Below the pieces are notes generated by a model. The model made no database searches, was not told where the DNA came from, and saw nothing but the letters and a program-made list of their open reading frames with translations. A DNA stretch of 64,000 nucleotides from Branchiostoma floridae (lineage: Eukaryota > Chordata > Leptocardii > Amphioxiformes > Branchiostomatidae). The stretch lies in the NCBI RefSeq assembly GCF_000003815.2, contig NC_049984.1, positions 13,250,003 to 13,314,002 of the forward strand, given 5' to 3'. The position numbers and the translations under genes were made by a program. This document shows, piece after piece, positions 61,101 to 64,000 of the stretch; positions within the stretch are counted from its first letter, which is position 1; each line of letters begins with the position of its first letter.

Positions 61101-63216
61101 ATTTTGAAAAGCAAATGAAATGCATAGCCATCAAATCACCTATAAATTGCAATGTGTGATATTCACATATCCACTTGCTATTTTGAATTTTGATGTTTAT
61201 ACATAGTTTTATACAGACATGACTAGGAATCAGTGATTCTTCATTTCTTATGAAAACAGATTTTGTATAGTGCACTACCCAATATTGTCCATTATTACTT
61301 GTACAGTACCGGTAGTACACAAAATGGACAATATTGGGTAGTGCACTGTATGTTGTACTGTATTGCTATGTTATATACATAAAAATATATACACATGTAT
61401 GTTGGTAAGAATTTTCATAATCTGTTGTTGCAGTACCTTTCTGTATGGCTGGATGGACGGGACAGAACTCATCAACCAGATCACCATGAGGTATGTAAGG
61501 GTCATGTAAGGGTTCATCTTTATCCTGAATAAGTTTGGAGTTGATAGAAATATTATTGGACTGTCTGGAGTATCCCAATGATAAGCCATTTAAGACTGTC
61601 CAAAAAAAGTTTGTCATATGCCATTTCTTCTTTGAAGACAAACTTATGTCCGTCTGAGAGGACATCTCTCAAATATAGGCACTCATTTTTACCTGAGTCG
61701 AGTAGGGAAATAGGTGTTTAGGCCTAGGAAAAAAATTGTGTTTTCTGTTTTCTAACCTACCTTGGAAGAACCTACCAACCCTAGCATTTCTTGGATGGGC
61801 AGTGGAGTCAAATAGTTTCCAGTTAGAATTTTTTATTCAGCCTGCTTTCTATTGAAGTAAAAAAACTGCTTTTTTCAGGACTGAAACAGGAAACATAACA
61901 TTTTTCCTAGGCCTTATTGCCTTTCCCAAGAGCACAACAATGGAGCCTGCTAGGGATTAAAACCCAAAACCATTAGATTCTAAGTCAGCAACAGTAACCA
62001 CCAAACCACCAGCCACCTTTTATTGATGATTTCTTGCTTCCTCCCCCAGTTTTGTCAACACCCCAGCCATTATTGTCTTGGAGCCTTCCACAGAATCCTA
62101 CTACCTACCAGACACCCCCAGTGCAGGAATGGCACGGCCACAACTCAAGGGCTTCCTCAGAAAAGTCATCAGTGGTGATGCACCTGTGAGTCTTTTGTTG
62201 TCCTAATTAGAATCATACATCTCTGCCAATGCATGTTGATGAACTGGTTGGAACATCATTTTCAACTCTCATGTCATGTGTCTATCTAAGCTTATGTCGT
62301 AAAATACACAACTATGTTTGAAAATGACTTTACCGAGGCTGAATGATACTGTTGAAACTTCAAAAAGAGCAGAAATTGGTCAGAAATTTGCAGTAAGGGC
62401 TGAAATTTGATCACCCTGTCTTCATTCTGCTCATTTCCATACATTTCTTGTTCTCCAGGCACATGGTGGGAACAGTATCTTACAGAGATTGAAACGAGTC
62501 CTCTATGACTTCATCACAGGAGTCACGGTAGGTGGACATGTGCGCTTCATTTGTTACCTCTGTAAAATTGGAGGGTTTGTTTTCAGTCTGTGTGCTTGTT
62601 TGTCTTGGTGTGTGTCCACAGTGATATGATTTGTAGAATGGCAAGACGTGAGGCCAAAGTAATGTAACAGAATACCTGGAGGTTTGGCCCAGATCCAATG
62701 ATGTTCTATTCAGAACCAGGTCATGGCTACACCCACACAGTAATGTTAGGTTGTTAGAGGTACCAACTTACTTTGACTTTATTTTACTTGCAAACAGGTA
62801 CCAACCTAGAGCTTGTTACAACAATGTTCAGCCAATTGTATCAGACTCTTGTGATTTCATGTAGCATTGTGGTGAAGGAGTTGTGTTTAAGCTTGTTTTT
62901 ACTGAACTGTTCTGAACATACCACCAATAGAATAATAGTAATCAGACTCTAACAAAACAAACTGCACAACCAAGAGCCTTTGAACAGAACTATACCTTGC
63001 CCTGTCCAACAGTCGCTGTTCCGAGCGCAGCCTTTCATAGCCAGCATCCTGCTTGGCCTGCCCACCTTCGTGGTGTCATTCCTGTGCTATTCGCTCTGCA
63101 CCACCGAGGTTGTGGATGACATGGAGGATGAAGATGACTTGTCAGAGGATGAGAAAGAAGATGAGGACAAGATTGACAGGTATGAGGAGGTGTCAGGGCA
63201 CATGAAGAAAGAGTGA
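55073..63216 (+). CDS. TMX3: Thioredoxin-related transmembrane protein 3 (PDI family), 16 coding exons
   Basis: Spliced gene of 436 residues (human 454). An ER membrane protein of the disulfide-isomerase family that catalyses thiol-disulfide exchange on lumenal clients. Residues 1-22 are a signal peptide (hydrophobic LAIFLLGLSIQCALG). The thioredoxin a-domain holds WLVEFYAPWCGHCKKLEP with CGHC at 49-52 and the cis-Pro loop RGYPTIK (Pro94). Redox-inactive b-like domains follow, including VFFLYVGDD, TLPTVLVLKD and WMDGTELINQI (human GHMDGNDYINTL) and NTPAIIVLEPS. Then come NSILQRLKRV (human DSILQRLKRI), one membrane span at about 377-398 (PFIASILLGLPTFVVSFLCY), and an acidic cytosolic tail ending HMKKE. 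All introns are GT-AG and phases close. The start is in a strong context and places the signal peptide correctly. Confidence 0.96.
56042..56090 (+). CDS. TMX3: TMX3 exon 2 (residues 14-29)
   Basis: Acceptor TTTTGCAG and donor gtaagt. Reads GLSIQCALGHVIELNN, the end of the signal peptide and the first mature residues. Confidence 0.88.
56197..56236 (+). CDS. TMX3: TMX3 exon 3 (residues 30-43)
   Basis: Acceptor CTTCACAG and donor gtaagt. Reads NFLEDRHKGSWLVE, corresponding to human ENRNDDIWLVD. Confidence 0.9.
56434..57200. mobile_element. hAT-like MITE with 5-bp target duplication (TMX3 intron 3)
   Basis: 767-bp element with 15-bp inverted ends (CAGGGCTCGAAATAC and GTATTTCGAGCCCTG) flanked by GGAAG on both sides. 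The interior near both ends repeats a GTGCAAGT unit. The longest frame (110 aa) resembles nothing known. A CAGGG terminus fits hAT superfamily elements, but typical hATs make 8-bp duplications. Confidence 0.75.
57282..57399 (+). CDS. TMX3: TMX3 exon 4 (residues 44-82, CGHC active site)
   Basis: Acceptor CTTGGCAG and donor gtatgg. Reads FYAPWCGHCKKLEPVW to VDATRYT. It carries both redox cysteines, C49 and C52. Confidence 0.97.
57660..57715. repeat. End fragment of a CAGGGCTC-family element
   Basis: GGGTGCACTAGTGCAAATTT, then CCCAAAAATGAATCTTGAGCC, resembling the right end of the same MITE family. Lies in TMX3 intron 4. Confidence 0.45.
57880..57925 (+). CDS. TMX3: TMX3 exon 5 (residues 83-97)
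   Basis: Acceptor CTCCGCAG and donor gtaagt. Reads AIANEFTIRGYPTIK with the cis-proline P94 that faces the active site. Confidence 0.94.
58058..58138 (+). CDS. TMX3: TMX3 exon 6 (residues 98-124)
   Basis: Acceptor ACCTTAG and donor gtaagt. Reads FFKGDQIFTHNGGRSMEDI and on to VQFAQRAQ, the end of the a-domain. Confidence 0.93.
58328..58356. repeat. (GTTT)n microsatellite
   Basis: Seven near-perfect GTTT units in TMX3 intron 6. Confidence 0.85.
58625..58730 (+). CDS. TMX3: TMX3 exon 7 (residues 125-160)
   Basis: Acceptor AATACAG and donor gtgagt. Reads GPAVRELRSVTQLNDL to VFFLYVGDDNDSELK, matching human RVFFVYVGGES. Confidence 0.92.
59224..59301 (+). CDS. TMX3: TMX3 exon 8 (residues 161-186)
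   Basis: Acceptor ATTCCAG and donor gtgagt, 26 whole codons. Reads TAYSAIAEDYVLKGYFYQ, then APPTILPQ. Confidence 0.9.
59557..59623 (+). CDS. TMX3: TMX3 exon 9 (residues 187-208)
   Basis: Acceptor TGTCCAG and donor gtaagt. Reads DIKVDTLPTVLVLKDRKFF, like human LKEMPAVLVFKDETYF. Confidence 0.92.
59975..60073 (+). CDS. TMX3: TMX3 exon 10 (residues 209-241)
   Basis: Acceptor TGTCCAG and donor gtataa. Reads GGDKASLKDWIELERFPAF to INELAGS, like human DGDLSSWINRERF. Confidence 0.9.
60428..60494 (+). CDS. TMX3: TMX3 exon 11 (residues 242-263)
   Basis: Acceptor TCTCCAG. Reads GRKIAVAVIEDSSVPTDVEE, then DT. The donor gtcagc is weaker than its neighbours, so exon 12 was checked by phase. Confidence 0.88.
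60896..60949 (+). CDS. TMX3: TMX3 exon 12 (residues 264-281)
   Basis: Acceptor GTTGTAG and donor gtaggt. Reads RVREMLQELAKGRDTEFH. An alternative AG two bases later would give a stop at once, so the first AG is used. Confidence 0.87.
61270..61346. repeat. Perfect 24-bp-arm palindrome
   Basis: Arms 61270-61293 and 61323-61346 are perfect reverse complements (GTGCACTACCCAATATTG...), with a 29-bp loop, inside TMX3 intron 12. Confidence 0.85.
61434..61490 (+). CDS. TMX3: TMX3 exon 13 (residues 282-300)
   Basis: Acceptor TTGCAG and donor gtatgt. Reads STFLYGWMDGTELINQITM, aligned to human DFQFGHMDGNDYINTLLM. Confidence 0.93.
61721..61913. mobile_element. PIF/Harbinger-like MITE (TMX3 intron 13)
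   Basis: 193 bp, GGCCTAGGAAAAA to TTTTTCCTAGGCC, with imperfect inverted ends of about 30 bp and TTA duplications at 61718-61720 and 61914-61916. Confidence 0.7.
61917..62025 (-). repeat. tRNA-derived SINE-like fragment
   Basis: On the minus strand GGTTTGGTGG (A-box-like, 61998-62007) is followed by GGGTTTTAATCCC (B-box-like, 61953-61965) at tRNA-like spacing. It directly abuts the MITE at 61721-61913. Degenerate, so not a working tRNA gene. Confidence 0.45.
62050..62185 (+). CDS. TMX3: TMX3 exon 14 (residues 301-346)
   Basis: Acceptor CCCCCAG and donor gtgagt. Reads SFVNTPAIIVLEPSTESYY to LRKVISGDAP, the end of the last thioredoxin-fold domain. Confidence 0.93.
62459..62527 (+). CDS. TMX3: TMX3 exon 15 (residues 347-369)
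   Basis: Acceptor TCTCCAG and donor gtaggt. Reads AHGGNSILQRLKRVLYDF, then ITGVT, the juxtamembrane segment conserved with human GGDSILQRLKRIVFD. Confidence 0.94.
63013..63216 (+). CDS. TMX3: TMX3 exon 16 (membrane span, acidic tail and stop)
   Basis: Acceptor GTCCAACAG. Residues 370-436: SLFRAQ, then the membrane span at about 377-398, then an Asp/Glu-rich tail (VVDDMEDEDDLSEDEKEDED) and the C-terminus SGHMKKE with TGA at 63214-63216. The terminal lysines sit at -2 and -3, not the -3/-4 of a canonical KKxx ER-retrieval signal. Confidence 0.95.
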   Translation, partial: SLFRAQPFIASILLGLPTFVVSFLCYSLCTTEVVDDMEDEDDLSEDEKEDEDKIDRYEEVSGHMKKE

Positions 63217-64000
63217 CTTAAGACATGGACCATTTTAATATCCGTCTCATTTTCCTCTCATAGTAATAGCAGTTAGAATATTGTGGATTTAACTTACAAA
63301 GCTAAGAGGGAAACATTTAAGAGAAGGTATTACTGTGTTGTACCTTAATTTAAAAGCTGCTTTGTATTGTAAAAGTATATACCCAAGTAGTGTGTAGAAA
63401 GAAGTGATCATGACTGTAATGTAGTATTGACTGGAAGATTTGGATGGATGGTGGTCATATACCTGTGTGTAACATGACTAGGGCTGGGTACCGGTACAGA
63501 AAATTCAGGTCCAGGTCCGGTTCAGGTCCAAAGGATCAGGTCCAGGTCCGGACCTGAACCTGGACCTAATTCAGTATGACTCATACCAATTGTCCATTTC
63601 ACTACAAAGAAATCTGTTTGGTGAAGTATTAAACTTACACTGGCGTTTTAAAATCATACAACGCTAACTGCACCTGTACGATTGACTGTAAACCTTGGTA
63701 GAAATTACTATAAACTCTACTCTACTTCACTCTTGTCATTTTCTTCCAACTGCAAGCGCCAAAACGTGTGAATGCCTGATAAAATAATATGTTAATTTTC
63801 TAATCGGTCCAACATCCGGTCCACCTAATTTTTTCAGGTCCGGTTTTTCTGGACCGGTCCAATAAGAAAAACCGGTTTTGTACCGGTACGCTGTACCGAT
63901 ACCCAGCCCTAAACATGACATTACAAGTCTGTTTGTATAAGAAGTAGTCAAATATCCCATGATTTGATATTTTGTAAAGAAGGGGATGATAGCAATCATG
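63217..64000 (+). other. TMX3 3' UTR and flank
   Basis: No frame of interest. An ATTAAA variant poly(A) hexamer occurs near 63629, inside the MITE at 63481-63909. The true transcript end cannot be fixed from sequence. Confidence 0.5.
63481..63909. mobile_element. MITE with GGGCTGGGTACC ends downstream of TMX3
   Basis: Inverted ends GGGCTGGGTACCGGTAC and GTACCGATACCCAGCCC, flanked by TA on both sides. The interior is a nested set of AGGTCCGG/CCGGACCT palindromes. About 429 bp, non-coding, probably within or just after the TMX3 3' UTR. Confidence 0.75.

Overview
This is a eukaryotic, intron-rich, AT-leaning window with one 100-N assembly gap (17306-17405). It is most likely from an amphioxus (Branchiostoma) or a close invertebrate deuterostome. 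The proteins match vertebrate orthologues closely, introns are mostly 0.2-1.5 kb with a few above 4 kb, and the DNA is full of short MITE-like elements, palindromes and tRNA-derived SINE-like fragments. The genus is an inference from overall character; nothing in the window proves it.

Three protein-coding genes can be rebuilt exon by exon, and every splice phase closes. (1) CCDC102A-like, minus strand, 8 coding exons from 35435 down to 14334, 572 residues. It is a coiled-coil protein related to human CCDC102A/B. Intron 7 is 11.3 kb and contains the assembly gap. (2) PFDN4, prefoldin subunit 4, minus strand, 4 coding exons from 55016 down to 51436, 136 residues. Its third intron is AT-AC with textbook U12-type signals. 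Its first intron carries a 1.66 kb mobile-element-like structure bounded by two nearly identical 478-bp direct repeats. (3) TMX3, thioredoxin-related transmembrane protein 3, plus strand, 16 coding exons from 55073 to 63216, 436 residues. It has a signal peptide, a CGHC active site, one membrane span and an acidic tail.

PFDN4 and TMX3 are divergent, with only 56 bp between their start codons. They must share a compact bidirectional promoter, and both ATGs lie in YY1-like motifs. One gene makes a cytosolic co-chaperone subunit that hands nascent actin and tubulin to TRiC/CCT. The other makes an ER membrane thiol oxidoreductase. They share a promoter and a broad protein-folding theme but no known complex.

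Layout: 1-14333 has no recognisable coding gene (repeats, a CpG-rich block near 7.0-7.3 kb, possible 3' UTR at the right edge). 14334-35536 is CCDC102A. 35537-51435 has no recognised coding exon and probably includes a long 5' UTR intron of CCDC102A, with a candidate first exon near 48.1 kb. 51436-55016 is PFDN4 and 55073-63216 is TMX3. 63217-64000 is TMX3 3' flank with a MITE. No bacterial-type system, CRISPR array, toxin or viral gene was seen.
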